NCBI GenBank assembly: GCA_021739765.1 | Contig: JAIPBD010000008.1 | Span: forward strand, 1 to 64,000 | DNA from: Melioribacteraceae bacterium | Lineage (GTDB): Bacteria > Bacteroidota > Ignavibacteria > Ignavibacteriales > Melioribacteraceae | Direction of reading: 5' to 3' | DNA: 64,000 bases | In this document: positions 53,136 to 62,820 of the stretch, one piece after another | Layout of the letters: each line of letters begins with the position of its first letter | Position numbering within the stretch: the stretch's first letter is position 1 | Made by a program: the position numbers and the translations under genes | The notes under the pieces: generated by a model | What the model was told of the DNA's origin: nothing | Database searches by the model: none | What the model saw: only the letters and a program-made list of their open reading frames with translations

Positions 53136-54100
53136 TCCGTTCATTAAAAAGAAATATCCTGCTCGCAATCTCCCTTGCGGCGATCTCATATTTGATACTT
53201 TCATTCTATGCTGATTATGAATCGGTTGTGAATGCGTTCAAGAAATTCAACTGGTTTCTATTCCCGTTGCTTCTATTGCTCTCGTACTTGAATTATACAA
53301 CCCGATTTATTAAATGGGATTTTTACCTAAAACTATTAAAAATCAAAATCAAACGAATTGACTCATTTCAAATTTTTATGTCCGGGTTAATAATGAGTGT
53401 AACACCCGGAAAAATGGGTGAACTCTTGAAATCGTATTTGGTGAAGCAAACTACCAATGAACCAATTAGCAAGACCGCGCCAATTATTCTTGTAGAAAGA
53501 GTAACCGATTTTTTGTCGCTGATGATCATAGCAATAATCGGAGCTTATGTTTTTGATTACGGTAAATTAATATCTGTCGGAGTTATGCTTTTTTTCATCG
53601 TGGTTGTTCTGGTTGTTTTAAATCGGAAATTAGCGCTAAAAATATTAGAGCTGATGAAACGAATCGCTTTCTTGGAAAAAATATCCGAGAAATTAAGAAC
53701 AGCCTACGAAAGTGCTTATATCTTATTAAAACCTTCACCATTATTCAAAATGATAGGAGTTAGTTTTATCTCCTGGTTTTTTGAATGTTTTGGCTTTTTT
53801 CTTATTCTGGATAATTTTCAAATTGATGTTTCTTTGCTGTGGTCGGCCTTTGTCTATGCTTTTTCCACAATTGTCGGTGCGATTACAATGCTGCCCGGGG
53901 GACTCGGAGCAACGGAAGGATCTTTAACATTTATGCTTAATGAAAACGCAATACCACTTGATGTTGCTGTTGCTTCAACATTCATTATTCGAGTTGTGAC
54001 CCTCTGGTTTGCGGTTCTTGTCGGAATTATCAGTGTCTTATTTTATCAAAGGAAATTTGGTTCGATTCAATTCGAAAACTCCGATCTAAAAAAAGATTAA
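53132..54100 (+). CDS. UPF0104/lysylphosphatidylglycerol synthase-type membrane protein
   Basis: From the TTG at 53132 (AGGAAA upstream, stop of maf overlapping) the 322-residue protein has seven or eight hydrophobic segments. The signature SGLIMSVTPGKMGELLKSYLV and TMLPGGLGATEGSLT identify the AglD/UPF0104 family related to the membrane part of MprF. Members act as lipid or glycolipid flippases or in glycan synthesis. An upstream in-frame ATG at 53066 would place 22 extra residues antisense to no known domain and is considered less likely. Confidence 0.85.
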   Translation: MIRSLKRNILLAISLAAISYLILSFYADYESVVNAFKKFNWFLFPLLLLLSYLNYTTRFIKWDFYLKLLKIKIKRIDSFQIFMSGLIMSVTPGKMGELLKSYLVKQTTNEPISKTAPIILVERVTDFLSLMIIAIIGAYVFDYGKLISVGVMLFFIVVVLVVLNRKLALKILELMKRIAFLEKISEKLRTAYESAYILLKPSPLFKMIGVSFISWFFECFGFFLILDNFQIDVSLLWSAFVYAFSTIVGAITMLPGGLGATEGSLTFMLNENAIPLDVAVASTFIIRVVTLWFAVLVGIISVLFYQRKFGSIQFENSDLKKD

Positions 54101-54274
54101 AAATATTCTATACGAATTTTTGAACTTGTATTGAACCCTGCGACAAAAAGTATTAAGATATAGAAAAAGGTAAAATAGTTGAGCAAATAGTCTTCTACGG
54201 ACACGTCTATCCTTGATTTTGGATGCGTCTGTTAGTATTTTTAATGACTATTAACAATGTAAAGAGGATAATAT

Positions 54275-54694
54275 ATGTCACATGATAATGGACAAGGAAA
54301 AGGTTTCTTATTGGGCTTACTTGCGGGTTCAATAGTTGGTTCCGCAGTCGCATTACTATATGCTCCCAAGTCAGGCAAAGAATTGAGAGGGGAGTTAAAA
54401 GACAAATCCGATGACTTTTTTGAAGATGCGGAAAACTATATTGAGAACGCGCGTGACAAAGCTCAGGAACTGATTAATGATGGCAAAAAAAAATCTGAGA
54501 AATTAGTTGCTGAGGCAAAAGAAAAAGTAGATTCATTACTTGAAGAAGCTGAAACAATCTTGGATGACGCAAAAGTTAAAGCCGAATCAGCAGTTGAATC
54601 AAGCAAAAAAGTCGTGAATGAAAAAGGCAGCAAATTTAAATCCGCTGTTAAAGCAGGTGTTGATTCATACAAAAAGGAAAAGGAAGACAAATAA
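54275..54694 (+). CDS. YtxH domain protein
   Basis: The 139-residue protein begins with KGFLLGLLAGSIVGSAVALLYAPKSGKELR, the YtxH signature: a glycine-rich membrane helix followed by LYAPKSG. The rest is a long charged helix with many A/K/E repeats, probably a coiled coil (KSEKLVAEAKEKVDSLLEEAE). YtxH proteins are general-stress related in Bacillus but have no defined biochemistry. AAAGAGGA precedes the ATG. The DUF948 gene follows three bases downstream, so both share a transcript. Confidence 0.9.
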   Translation: MSHDNGQGKGFLLGLLAGSIVGSAVALLYAPKSGKELRGELKDKSDDFFEDAENYIENARDKAQELINDGKKKSEKLVAEAKEKVDSLLEEAETILDDAKVKAESAVESSKKVVNEKGSKFKSAVKAGVDSYKKEKEDK

Positions 54695-54697
54695 AAC

Positions 54698-55075
54698 ATG
54701 TCATTTACTGATGTACTTCTTGCCCTTTTAATAATCGGCGCTAATGCTCTGGTTATTTATCTCATCATTTTTCTGAAGAAGCTCAACAAAACTGTTGGGC
54801 ATCTTCAAAATGATGTTCATGAATTAATTACAACAACATTACCCGTCATAAAAAATTTAGATGAAACATCTAAAAAACTTAACTCGGTAATTGAAACAGT
54901 TGAAAACCAGGTGAATGATATTTCCGAGAATATTGATAACGTTAAGGACAAATTTTCCTTTCTTACCACAAAAAAGGAAAAAAAGAAAAATTATGACGGT
55001 CCTTTGAGCGAACTAGTAAATTTCTTTTCGGCATTTTTTAGGGGATTTACTTCTTACCTAGATAAAAATAAATAA
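54698..55075 (+). CDS. DUF948 family protein
   Basis: The 125-residue protein has an N-terminal membrane helix (VLLALLIIGANALVIYLIIFL) and then a helical domain typical of DUF948 (KTVGHLQNDVHELITTTLPVIKNLDETSKKL). These proteins occur with YtxH proteins in many Gram-positive and Bacteroidota genomes, usually in stress operons. The C-terminal segment FFSAFFRGFTSYL is amphipathic. Function unknown; placement with ytxH suggests a joint membrane role. Confidence 0.88.
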   Translation: MSFTDVLLALLIIGANALVIYLIIFLKKLNKTVGHLQNDVHELITTTLPVIKNLDETSKKLNSVIETVENQVNDISENIDNVKDKFSFLTTKKEKKKNYDGPLSELVNFFSAFFRGFTSYLDKNK

Positions 55076-55106
55076 GCGAAATATGGAATAATTCTCAGGA
55101 GGTCAA

Positions 55107-57197
55107 TTGAAAGAATTCAGTCCGGAACAGATTAGAAATATCTGTTTTATAGGTCACGGCGGAAGTGGTAAAACTACGATTTCCGAATATCTGCTTTACG
55201 CTGCAGGCGAAATAAATAGACTTGGCAGCATCGAGGAAGGAAACACAACTTCAGATTTTAATCCAAATGAAACCGAAAGACAAATCTCAATATCGGCAGC
55301 GCCTTTGCATATTGAGTGGAAAAACTCCAAAGTTAATTTTATCGATACACCTGGGTACTCCGATTTTGTTGGCCAGGTTATCGCCGGATTACATGTTGCT
55401 GATACCGCGGTTGAAGTTGTAAAAAGTGCCGAAGGTGTTGAAGTTGGGACGGAAACCACTTGGAATCATGCGGCAAAAAACGAAATGCCCTCCGCGATTA
55501 TTATCAATAAAATTGATAATGAACACTCAAAATTTGAAGAAACATTTGAGATAGTGAAAGATCGTCTCAGTAATGACGCTACAATTATTTCATATCCGGT
55601 AACCGAAGGCCCTAGTTTTAATACTATAATCGATGTAGTTAAAATGAAAGCATTGTCGTGTACGAATCCATCCGACAAAAAAATTGTTGAAATGGAAATA
55701 CCGGCTGAGGAGAAGGAAAAAGCGGATGCTCTTCATGAGGAATTAGTAGAGAAGATTGCAGAATCGGATGAAGATTTGATGAATAAATTTTTTGAAGAAG
55801 GTACACTTAAAGAAGAAGATCTGAAAAAGGGGATGCGCGCCGCAATTCTTAATCGATCGTTGATTCCGGTTTTTGCGGTTTCCGCTAAAAATGGAATCGG
55901 AATGCAAAATTTTATGGATTTTACAATTAACTTTTTGCCTTCACCCTTGGATAGAGGTCCTGCTGATGCCACAAAGTTAAACGATAACGAAAATGTTAAA
56001 GTTGTTTGTGACCCCACCGGAAATCCTTCTTTGTTGGTTTTCAAATCGCTTTCAGAACAACACGTAGGCGAATTGTCAATATTTAAAGTATACTCAGGCG
56101 CTTTGGAAGCCGGGATGGACATGCTAAATACAACTCGTGAAAAGACTGAGAGGCTGGGGCAATTATTCTTCCTAAATGGAAAAAATAGAAAGGATGTATC
56201 TAAAGTTACTGCCGGTGATATTGGTGCCGTTGTTAAACTGAAAGATACTCATACCGGAAATACATTAGCATCCAAAGAGAATCCGATTATACTAAAACAA
56301 ATCGAATTCCCGGAATCCGTGATCCGTGGTGCTATCAAACCTAAGTCCAAAGGTGATGAGGATAAAATCGCTTCGGGTTTGCATACCGTTCATGAAGAAG
56401 ATCCTACTTTTTCAACTCGATTCGAACCGGAACTTGGTCAAACCATCGTTACGGGTCAAGGAGAATTGCAACTATCACTGGCGGTAAAACTTTTAAAAGA
56501 TCGTTATAATGTTGATGTTGACCTTGTCGAGCCTAGAATTCCTTATAGAGAAACAATTAAAGGCGTTTGTGCCGATGCTGAATTTAAGCACAAAAAACAA
56601 TCCGGTGGTCGTGGGCAATACGGTCATGTTCACCTAAAACTTGAACCTGTTGAAAGAGGAAGCGGATTCGAATTTGTAAATGCAATAGTTGGCGGTGTTG
56701 TTCCCGGAAGATTTATTCCCGCGGTTGAAAAAGGATTGGATGAAATAATGGCGAAAGGAATTTTAACCGGAAGTAAAGTTATTGATGTTAAAGTAACATT
56801 ATTTGACGGAACTTTTCACAATGTGGATTCCGATGAAGTTTCCTTTAAATTAGCAGCATCGCAGGCATTCAAAAAAGGATTTCTGGCTGCAAAGCCTGTA
56901 ATTCTTGAGCCGATTTACGGAATTGAAGTGAAAGTTCCCGAAGATTACATGGGTGACGTGATGGGCGATCTTTCATCGAGAAGAGGAAAAATTTCAGGTA
57001 TGGATGCGGAAGGACCTTTCCAAATAATTAAAGCGAAAGTGCCGTTGGCTGAGTTATATAAGTATTCTACACATCTAAGAAGTATCACCTCAGGAAGGGG
57101 AGTACATCATCGAGAATTTTCTCATTATGAGGAGGTTCCGAAAGATGTGGAAGCCAAAATAATTGATGAATACAATAAATCGAAAGAGGAAGATTAA
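55107..57197 (+). CDS. Elongation factor G-like GTPase (EF-G2 type)
   Basis: The 696-residue protein has all five EF-G domains. The G1 loop is GHGGSGKTT instead of the canonical GHxDAGKTT, as in the EF-G-2 subgroup; DTPGY (G3) and NKID (G4) are intact. GRGQYGHVHLKLEP and GDVMGDLSSRRGKI mark domains IV-V. It may help translocation or ribosome recycling under particular conditions, or serve another function as the second EF-G. The start is TTG at 55107, with AGGAGGT six bases upstream. Confidence 0.92.
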   Translation: MKEFSPEQIRNICFIGHGGSGKTTISEYLLYAAGEINRLGSIEEGNTTSDFNPNETERQISISAAPLHIEWKNSKVNFIDTPGYSDFVGQVIAGLHVADTAVEVVKSAEGVEVGTETTWNHAAKNEMPSAIIINKIDNEHSKFEETFEIVKDRLSNDATIISYPVTEGPSFNTIIDVVKMKALSCTNPSDKKIVEMEIPAEEKEKADALHEELVEKIAESDEDLMNKFFEEGTLKEEDLKKGMRAAILNRSLIPVFAVSAKNGIGMQNFMDFTINFLPSPLDRGPADATKLNDNENVKVVCDPTGNPSLLVFKSLSEQHVGELSIFKVYSGALEAGMDMLNTTREKTERLGQLFFLNGKNRKDVSKVTAGDIGAVVKLKDTHTGNTLASKENPIILKQIEFPESVIRGAIKPKSKGDEDKIASGLHTVHEEDPTFSTRFEPELGQTIVTGQGELQLSLAVKLLKDRYNVDVDLVEPRIPYRETIKGVCADAEFKHKKQSGGRGQYGHVHLKLEPVERGSGFEFVNAIVGGVVPGRFIPAVEKGLDEIMAKGILTGSKVIDVKVTLFDGTFHNVDSDEVSFKLAASQAFKKGFLAAKPVILEPIYGIEVKVPEDYMGDVMGDLSSRRGKISGMDAEGPFQIIKAKVPLAELYKYSTHLRSITSGRGVHHREFSHYEEVPKDVEAKIIDEYNKSKEED

Positions 57198-57203
57198 ACG
57201 AAA

Positions 57204-57234
57204 GGGCGGAACGAAACTTCCGCCTTTTTTCTTT
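57204..57234 (+). terminator. Rho-independent terminator after the EF-G-like gene
   Basis: GGCGGAA (57205-57211) and TTCCGCC (57218-57224) pair around the loop CGAAAC and are followed by TTTTTTC. It starts seven bases after the stop and ends only 12 bases before the next ATG, so the HIT gene must have its own promoter or depend on read-through. Confidence 0.9.
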
Positions 57235-57245
57235 ACGGTAGAAAT

Positions 57246-57749
57246 ATGAATAGAATGTGGTCGCCCTGGCGAAGTAAATACATACAATCCTTCAAAGAGA
57301 AAAAGGAAGGCGATTCTGATTGCATTTTTTGCAATGCGGTTACTCAAAATTCAAATGATGAAGATTCTCTCGTTGTGTTTCATGGTGTTGAAGTTTTCGT
57401 TGTTATGAATTTGTATCCTTATAATAACGGTCATTTGATGGTTGTTCCAAACCGTCATATAAACGATTTCCTTGATCTCTCCAAAAGCGAACTTGACGAA
57501 ATCAATCATCTGTTAAAAATCTCGTTAAAAGCGTTGAGAGAAATTTTGAAACCCCAAGGATTTAATGTCGGGATGAATATTGGCAAAGTCGCGGGAGCGG
57601 GAATTGATACTCATCTGCATTACCACGCCGTTCCCAGATGGAATGGCGATACCAATTTTATGCCTGCACTTGGTGAAGTAAAAGTGATCTCACAAGATCT
57701 CCTACAAACAAAAACCGAATTAATAAAAGCTTTCGATAAACTGCTTTAA
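57246..57749 (+). CDS. HIT family protein (Ap4A-type hydrolase or phosphorylase)
   Basis: The 167-residue protein has DCIFCNAVTQNSNDE with a C-x2-C pair at the N-terminus, VVMNLYPYNNGHLMVVPNRHI and the catalytic triad THLHYHAVPRW (HxHxH). These are hallmarks of the HIT family that cleaves nucleoside phosphates, probably diadenosine tetraphosphate. The RMWSPWRSKYI opening is typical for this subgroup. It stands between the EF-G gene terminator and thyX. Confidence 0.93.
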   Translation: MNRMWSPWRSKYIQSFKEKKEGDSDCIFCNAVTQNSNDEDSLVVFHGVEVFVVMNLYPYNNGHLMVVPNRHINDFLDLSKSELDEINHLLKISLKALREILKPQGFNVGMNIGKVAGAGIDTHLHYHAVPRWNGDTNFMPALGEVKVISQDLLQTKTELIKAFDKLL

Positions 57750-57822
57750 TGTCTGATTATAACGGACTATTTTCGAAGTAATTACTAAATTTGCAATCAA
57801 CAATTTGTAAATCGAGGATTTG

Positions 57823-58752
57823 ATGTCAGAGAAATTTGAAAAATTGGAGCCGACCGTTGTTCCGGAATTAAATGAAATATTGGGTAAACCGTTCAAAGTT
57901 TTAGATGATGGATTTGTAAGAGTAGTTGATTATATGGGGTCTGATGAGTCTATTGTTCAGGCAGCACGAGTTTCCTATGGAAAAGGCACAAAAAAAGTTC
58001 GTCAGGATCGGGGACTAATTCGTTACTTAATGCGCCATAGACATACAACTCCTATGGAAATGTGTGAAATAAAATTTCATATACGTGTTCCGATGGATTG
58101 CTGGAGGCAATGGATTAGACACCGTACAGCTAATGTTAACGAGTATTCAACAAGATATTCGCTTGCGATTGATTCCGCACAAGCAACTTTACCCGGTGAA
58201 TGGAGGGTACAATCGACCTCGAATAGACAAGGAAGCGACGGTTTCGCTGCGGATATTAACGGTCAATCTTTCACGGACGATGAAACAAAACTCCACAATT
58301 TATCGAGGGAAGTTTATAATAAAAGGATAGAAGCAGGAATCGCGAGAGAGCAAGCTAGAAAGGATCTGCCTCTATCTACATATACCGAAGCGTATTGGAA
58401 GATTGATTTACATAACTTACTTCATTTTTTGGCGTTACGAATGGATGTTCACGCTCAAAAGGAAATTAGAGATTATTCCACGATTATCGGTCATGAAATT
58501 GTAAAAAAATGGGTTCCTTTAACTTGGGAAGCTTTCGAAGATTACAGATTAAATTCATTCAATCTGACCGGATTAGAACTTGAGATAGTACAGCTGATAA
58601 ACCAAAATAGTCATGAAGCCGCTATTAAGAGTGCTGATAGTAACGGATGGTTGGAAAAAAGAGAAAATGGTGAATATAAAATGAATTTGGAAAGAATAGA
58701 ATTCGAGGAAAAATTGACCAAAATGAAACTTCAAATTCCCTGGGGAAATTAA
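57823..58752 (+). CDS. thyX: FAD-dependent thymidylate synthase ThyX
   Basis: The 309-residue enzyme methylates dUMP to dTMP using methylene-tetrahydrofolate, FAD and NADPH. The ThyX motif is complete: RHRTANVNEYSTRYS (RHRX7S) around residue 100, and the substrate-binding LPLSTYTEAYWKIDLHNLLHFLALR. The ATG at 57823 follows GAGGA by five bases; an in-frame TTG immediately upstream is less likely. The next gene encodes dihydrofolate reductase, which ThyX does not itself need. Confidence 0.96.
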   Translation: MSEKFEKLEPTVVPELNEILGKPFKVLDDGFVRVVDYMGSDESIVQAARVSYGKGTKKVRQDRGLIRYLMRHRHTTPMEMCEIKFHIRVPMDCWRQWIRHRTANVNEYSTRYSLAIDSAQATLPGEWRVQSTSNRQGSDGFAADINGQSFTDDETKLHNLSREVYNKRIEAGIAREQARKDLPLSTYTEAYWKIDLHNLLHFLALRMDVHAQKEIRDYSTIIGHEIVKKWVPLTWEAFEDYRLNSFNLTGLELEIVQLINQNSHEAAIKSADSNGWLEKRENGEYKMNLERIEFEEKLTKMKLQIPWGN

Positions 58753-58764
58753 CCTAATAACACT

Positions 58765-59241
58765 TTGGAAAAAATAATAATATCAGCGGTTTCTCAAAAT
58801 AATGTCATCGGGAGAAATGGCAAATTACCCTGGCATATTCCGGAAGAATTGCAATTCTTCAAAAAAACGACTTTGAATCATGCGGTATTAATGGGAAGGA
58901 AGACTTATGATTCCATTGGGCAGCCCCTTCCGCAAAGACTGAATATTATATTGACCCAAAGTTCTGTGCACTCTGATTTTGAGAGTCTTATTTTTACCAA
59001 CTCTATTCAAGATGCCTTCGATATTAGTCTTTCAAAAAAACATGAAAAATGCTTTATTATAGGAGGAGAATCTATTTTCAATCAAACTCTAGAACTTTGT
59101 GATAGAATTATTATTTCTCGAATTCCGGATAAATTTGAAGGTGATACATATTTCCCCAAGATTGAGACGGAATTGTGGAATTTAACTGAAATGATCAATT
59201 ATGAAAAATTTAATGTCGAACATTATAAAAAATGCAATTGA
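58765..59241 (+). CDS. folA: Dihydrofolate reductase
   Basis: The 158-residue enzyme reduces dihydrofolate with NADPH. IISAVSQNNVIGRNGKLPWHIPEEL is the substrate and Met20-loop region, VLMGRKTYDSIGQPLPQR the cofactor site, and CFIIGGESIFNQTL the glycine pair. The start is TTG at 58765. It follows thyX by 12 bases and precedes mutL by five, so the three should share a transcript. Confidence 0.94.
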   Translation: MEKIIISAVSQNNVIGRNGKLPWHIPEELQFFKKTTLNHAVLMGRKTYDSIGQPLPQRLNIILTQSSVHSDFESLIFTNSIQDAFDISLSKKHEKCFIIGGESIFNQTLELCDRIIISRIPDKFEGDTYFPKIETELWNLTEMINYEKFNVEHYKKCN

Positions 59242-59246
59242 ATTAA

Positions 59247-61100
59247 GTGAATAAAAAGATAAAAATATTACCCGATAACATCGCTAATAAAATAGCTGCC
59301 GGGGAAGTTGTACAAAGACCGGAATCCGTTGTGAAGGAATTAATGGAAAACTCAATTGATGCCGGCTCAAAAACGATTGAGCTCTACATAAAACGTGCGG
59401 GAAAGTCATTAGTACAGGTCTCGGATGATGGCGAAGGGATGTCAGAGGAAGATTCAAAACTTTCGATCGAACGACACGCAACAAGCAAAATTGAATCTTT
59501 CGAAGATTTAGGACGAATAAACACTTATGGATTTAGAGGTGAGGCGCTTAGTTCAATAGCTTCGGTCAGTAATTTCGAGATCCGTACAGAACGAGCGACG
59601 GATGAAATCGGAACTTTACTCAGGTTTGATGACAATGAAGGTTTACAAATTGAGAAAGGATCATTCGCAAAAGGAACAACAATTCAAGTAAAAAACCTTT
59701 TCTATAACACACCGGCGCGGCGCAATTTTCTAAAAACAAACGCAACTGAGCTAAAACATGTTATCGAAACATTTAAACGAAATGCGTTATCCCATCCTGA
59801 AATTACATTCAAGTTTTTTAACGATGATGATCTGTTGTTTGATTACCGGAAAGGTGATTTTGATGAAAGACTAATGGCGGTGTTTGCCGATAATATACTT
59901 GATGCGGTCGTTCCGGTAAAAGAAATAACCGAATATTTGAGTTTAACCGGATATGTTTCGAAGCCAACTTTCTTACGAAAAAGCCGCGGTGATCAATATC
60001 TATTTATTAATAAAAGATTCGTTATCAGCAAGTCGATTAACCATGCAGTTTTTAGAGCTTATGAACACATTTTGGAGCCGGGTGATTATCCGTTTTTTGT
60101 TTTGTTCCTGGAGACCGATCCTTCGCATGTTGACTTAAATGTGCATCCTCAAAAGCTGGAAGTAAAATTTGAAGATGAAAAGGGGGTTTATTCATTCGTT
60201 AATGCTGTTGTGAAAAAAGGTCTCGGCAGTCATGATTTGGTTCCCAATCTTAAATTTGACGAAGAAAAATCAAGACTTAGTTATGAAAATCAAAAAACTA
60301 CATCGAATGATTTTTCCGATCGTCCTTTCCGGACAAATAACAGACCGAAGCCGAACCGCGAAAATGCGTTCGATGAGAATGAACTTGATTTGCTGTTTGG
60401 TTCTATCACAAGAAATATTAACAGGGAAGGAACTGATTCAGCCGCCCAATCAACTCCATTTGATAATTATCAAGAATCGAGTTTTGCGGCTAACCTTGAC
60501 GAAAAAGAGACCACTTCCACCTATCGTGAAACATCACCTTTTATGGTTTTGCTTCATAATAAATACATACTGACTCAGATTAAATCGGGTTTAATGATTA
60601 TTGATGCTCATGTTGCTCATGAAAGAATTTTATATGAAAAAGCGCTTGAATCTTTGAACGCAAACCTGCCTTTTTCGCAGCAGCTTTTGTTTTCGCAAAA
60701 AATTAAGGTAGATCCTTCCGATATTGGTTTGATTCAGGAAATATTCGAGTATTTGCAAAAAATTGGTTTTCAAATTTTGTTTTCGGGCAAGGATTCGGTA
60801 ATTATTGAGGGTGTTCCGGCGGATATTAAAATCGGTAATGAAGCCGAAATTTTGAGTGAAATCCTGACCGAGTACCGGCAGAATGAATTAAAAGGCGACT
60901 TGGATGTTGTGCACAACGTAGCCGCTTCGTATTCGTGTAAAGCGGCAATTAAAGCCGGCGATAAACTCTCCGATAATGAAATGAGTATTTTGGTTGACCA
61001 ATTGTTCGCTACATCAATGCCTTATGTTTGTCCGCATGGCAGACCAATTGTCATAAAAATACCTTTAACCGAATTTGATAAAAGATTTGGTAGAACATAG
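59247..61100 (+). CDS. mutL: DNA mismatch repair protein MutL
   Basis: The 617-residue protein has the GHKL ATPase with ENSIDAGSKTIEL, VSDDGEGMSEED and GFRGEALSSIASVS, followed by the transducer domain (YLFINKRFV) and a linker. The C-terminal domain holds DAHVAHERILYE, a version of the DQHA(X)2E(X)4E endonuclease motif, and CPHGRP, so it is a nicking MutL that does not need MutH. Start is GTG at 59247, five bases after the reductase stop. Confidence 0.96.
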   Translation: MNKKIKILPDNIANKIAAGEVVQRPESVVKELMENSIDAGSKTIELYIKRAGKSLVQVSDDGEGMSEEDSKLSIERHATSKIESFEDLGRINTYGFRGEALSSIASVSNFEIRTERATDEIGTLLRFDDNEGLQIEKGSFAKGTTIQVKNLFYNTPARRNFLKTNATELKHVIETFKRNALSHPEITFKFFNDDDLLFDYRKGDFDERLMAVFADNILDAVVPVKEITEYLSLTGYVSKPTFLRKSRGDQYLFINKRFVISKSINHAVFRAYEHILEPGDYPFFVLFLETDPSHVDLNVHPQKLEVKFEDEKGVYSFVNAVVKKGLGSHDLVPNLKFDEEKSRLSYENQKTTSNDFSDRPFRTNNRPKPNRENAFDENELDLLFGSITRNINREGTDSAAQSTPFDNYQESSFAANLDEKETTSTYRETSPFMVLLHNKYILTQIKSGLMIIDAHVAHERILYEKALESLNANLPFSQQLLFSQKIKVDPSDIGLIQEIFEYLQKIGFQILFSGKDSVIIEGVPADIKIGNEAEILSEILTEYRQNELKGDLDVVHNVAASYSCKAAIKAGDKLSDNEMSILVDQLFATSMPYVCPHGRPIVIKIPLTEFDKRFGRT

Positions 61101-61164
61101 GTCCTTTTTTATCTTGTTTCTCAGTAAAGGAATAAACAAATTCAAATAAAATTTTGAGGTGGTT

Positions 61165-62820
61165 GTGAATTTTGAAGAATATAGATTGGCAAAATTAAGG
61201 TATAAGGAAAAACTCACGAGCTTGAAAGAGTCGGGCGAAAACTACACGACTGTTTCAGGTGAGAAAATAAATCTGCTTTATGCCCCCGACGATATAAATG
61301 AATCAGAATTTTTGGAAAAAATTAATTTCCCCGGCGAATTTCCTTTCACTCGGGGAATTCATCCTAACGGTTATAGAGGAAAAGTTTGGACAATGCGTCA
61401 GTTTGCGGGATTTGGGACACCGGAGGATACAAATGAACGATTCAAATATTTACTCGCAAACGGTCAAACTGGGCTTTCTGTCGCATTTGATTTACCGACA
61501 TTAATGGGCGTTGACGCTGATCATCCAACGGCTAATGGCGAAGTAGGAATTTGCGGTGTGGCAATTTCTTCTCTCGATGATATGGAAACTTTATTTGATG
61601 GAATTCCGCTCGACAAAGTTTCTACTTCAATGACTATTAATTCCCCGGCCGCAATGATTTTTGCATTTTATTTGGCAGTTGCAAAAAAACAGAATGTAAA
61701 TTTTAGTTCATTACGAGGAACGCTTCAAAATGATATTTTGAAAGAATATATCGCTCAAAAGGAATATATTTATCCTCCGCGTCCATCCATGCGAATAATA
61801 ACAGATATGATTGAATATTGCACAAACGAAGTTCCGCAATGGAATCCTGTCTCCGTCAGCGGTTATCATATCCGCGAAGCCGGATCGACAGCCGCGCAAG
61901 AACTCGCCTACACATTGGCAGATGGATTCGCATATATAGAAGATGCCATGGCAAGGGGATTGGATGTAGATAAGTTCGCTCCGAGAATCTCCTTCTTTTT
62001 TAATTCACATCTCGATTTTTTTGAAGAAATTGCAAAGTACAGGGCGGCGAGAAGAATTTACGCGAAAAGAATGAAAAACAAATACGGGGCTAAAAATCCG
62101 AGATCATTGTGGTTAAGATTCCATACGCAAACAGCGGGATGTACACTTACAGCCCAACAGCCGGAAAATAATATTGTTCGGACCGCTTATCAGGCGATGG
62201 CCGGAGTTTTGGGAGGCACACAATCCCTGCACACAAATTCAATGGATGAAACTTTAGCTTTACCGAGTGAAAAGGCTGTGACAATTGCGTTAAGAACTCA
62301 GCAGATTTTAGCTTATGAGACAGGGGTAATTAATACCGTTGATCCATTGGGAGGAAGTTATTTTGTGGAAGCGCTGACCAATAAAATGGAAGAAGAAGCG
62401 GAGCGAATTTTTGAAGAAATCGATTCATTCGGCGGAGTTATTCCGGCAATTGAATCAGGATATTTCCAGAAGGAAATTGCCGACGCAGCATATCGTTATC
62501 AAATGGAATTAGAAAGTAATAAAAAGTTTCACATCGGAATAAATGCATTTAAATCCGGAGACGACGAAATTGATATTCCGTTATTGCAAGTCTCTCCCGA
62601 AGTTGAAAAAATGCAAATTAAAAAATTGAATGAATTAAAGCAGACGAGAAACCAACAAAACGTTGCGGATTCTCTGACCGAAATAAGTCAAGCGGCGGCA
62701 GATGGCAAAAATCTTATGCCGGTTTTTATCAACGCTGCACAAAACTATGTAACTTTGGGCGAAATGATTGATGAACTTAAACAACATTTTGGAATTCACG
62801 AAGAGACCGTGGTTTTCTAA
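61165..62820 (+). CDS. Acyl-CoA mutase large subunit (methylmalonyl-CoA mutase type)
   Basis: The 551-residue protein covers the TIM-barrel catalytic part: FPFTRGIHPNGYRGKVWTMRQFAGFG, VSGYHIREAGSTAAQELAYTLADG and QTAGCTLTAQQPENN. The C-terminal B12-binding domain is missing, so this is the large chain of a split mutase whose small subunit must be encoded elsewhere. It would isomerise methylmalonyl-CoA and succinyl-CoA; isobutyryl-CoA type mutases are alternatives. GTG at 61165 follows GAGGT by four bases. Its TAA overlaps the UbiA gene start by one base. Confidence 0.9.
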   Translation: MNFEEYRLAKLRYKEKLTSLKESGENYTTVSGEKINLLYAPDDINESEFLEKINFPGEFPFTRGIHPNGYRGKVWTMRQFAGFGTPEDTNERFKYLLANGQTGLSVAFDLPTLMGVDADHPTANGEVGICGVAISSLDDMETLFDGIPLDKVSTSMTINSPAAMIFAFYLAVAKKQNVNFSSLRGTLQNDILKEYIAQKEYIYPPRPSMRIITDMIEYCTNEVPQWNPVSVSGYHIREAGSTAAQELAYTLADGFAYIEDAMARGLDVDKFAPRISFFFNSHLDFFEEIAKYRAARRIYAKRMKNKYGAKNPRSLWLRFHTQTAGCTLTAQQPENNIVRTAYQAMAGVLGGTQSLHTNSMDETLALPSEKAVTIALRTQQILAYETGVINTVDPLGGSYFVEALTNKMEEEAERIFEEIDSFGGVIPAIESGYFQKEIADAAYRYQMELESNKKFHIGINAFKSGDDEIDIPLLQVSPEVEKMQIKKLNELKQTRNQQNVADSLTEISQAAADGKNLMPVFINAAQNYVTLGEMIDELKQHFGIHEETVVF

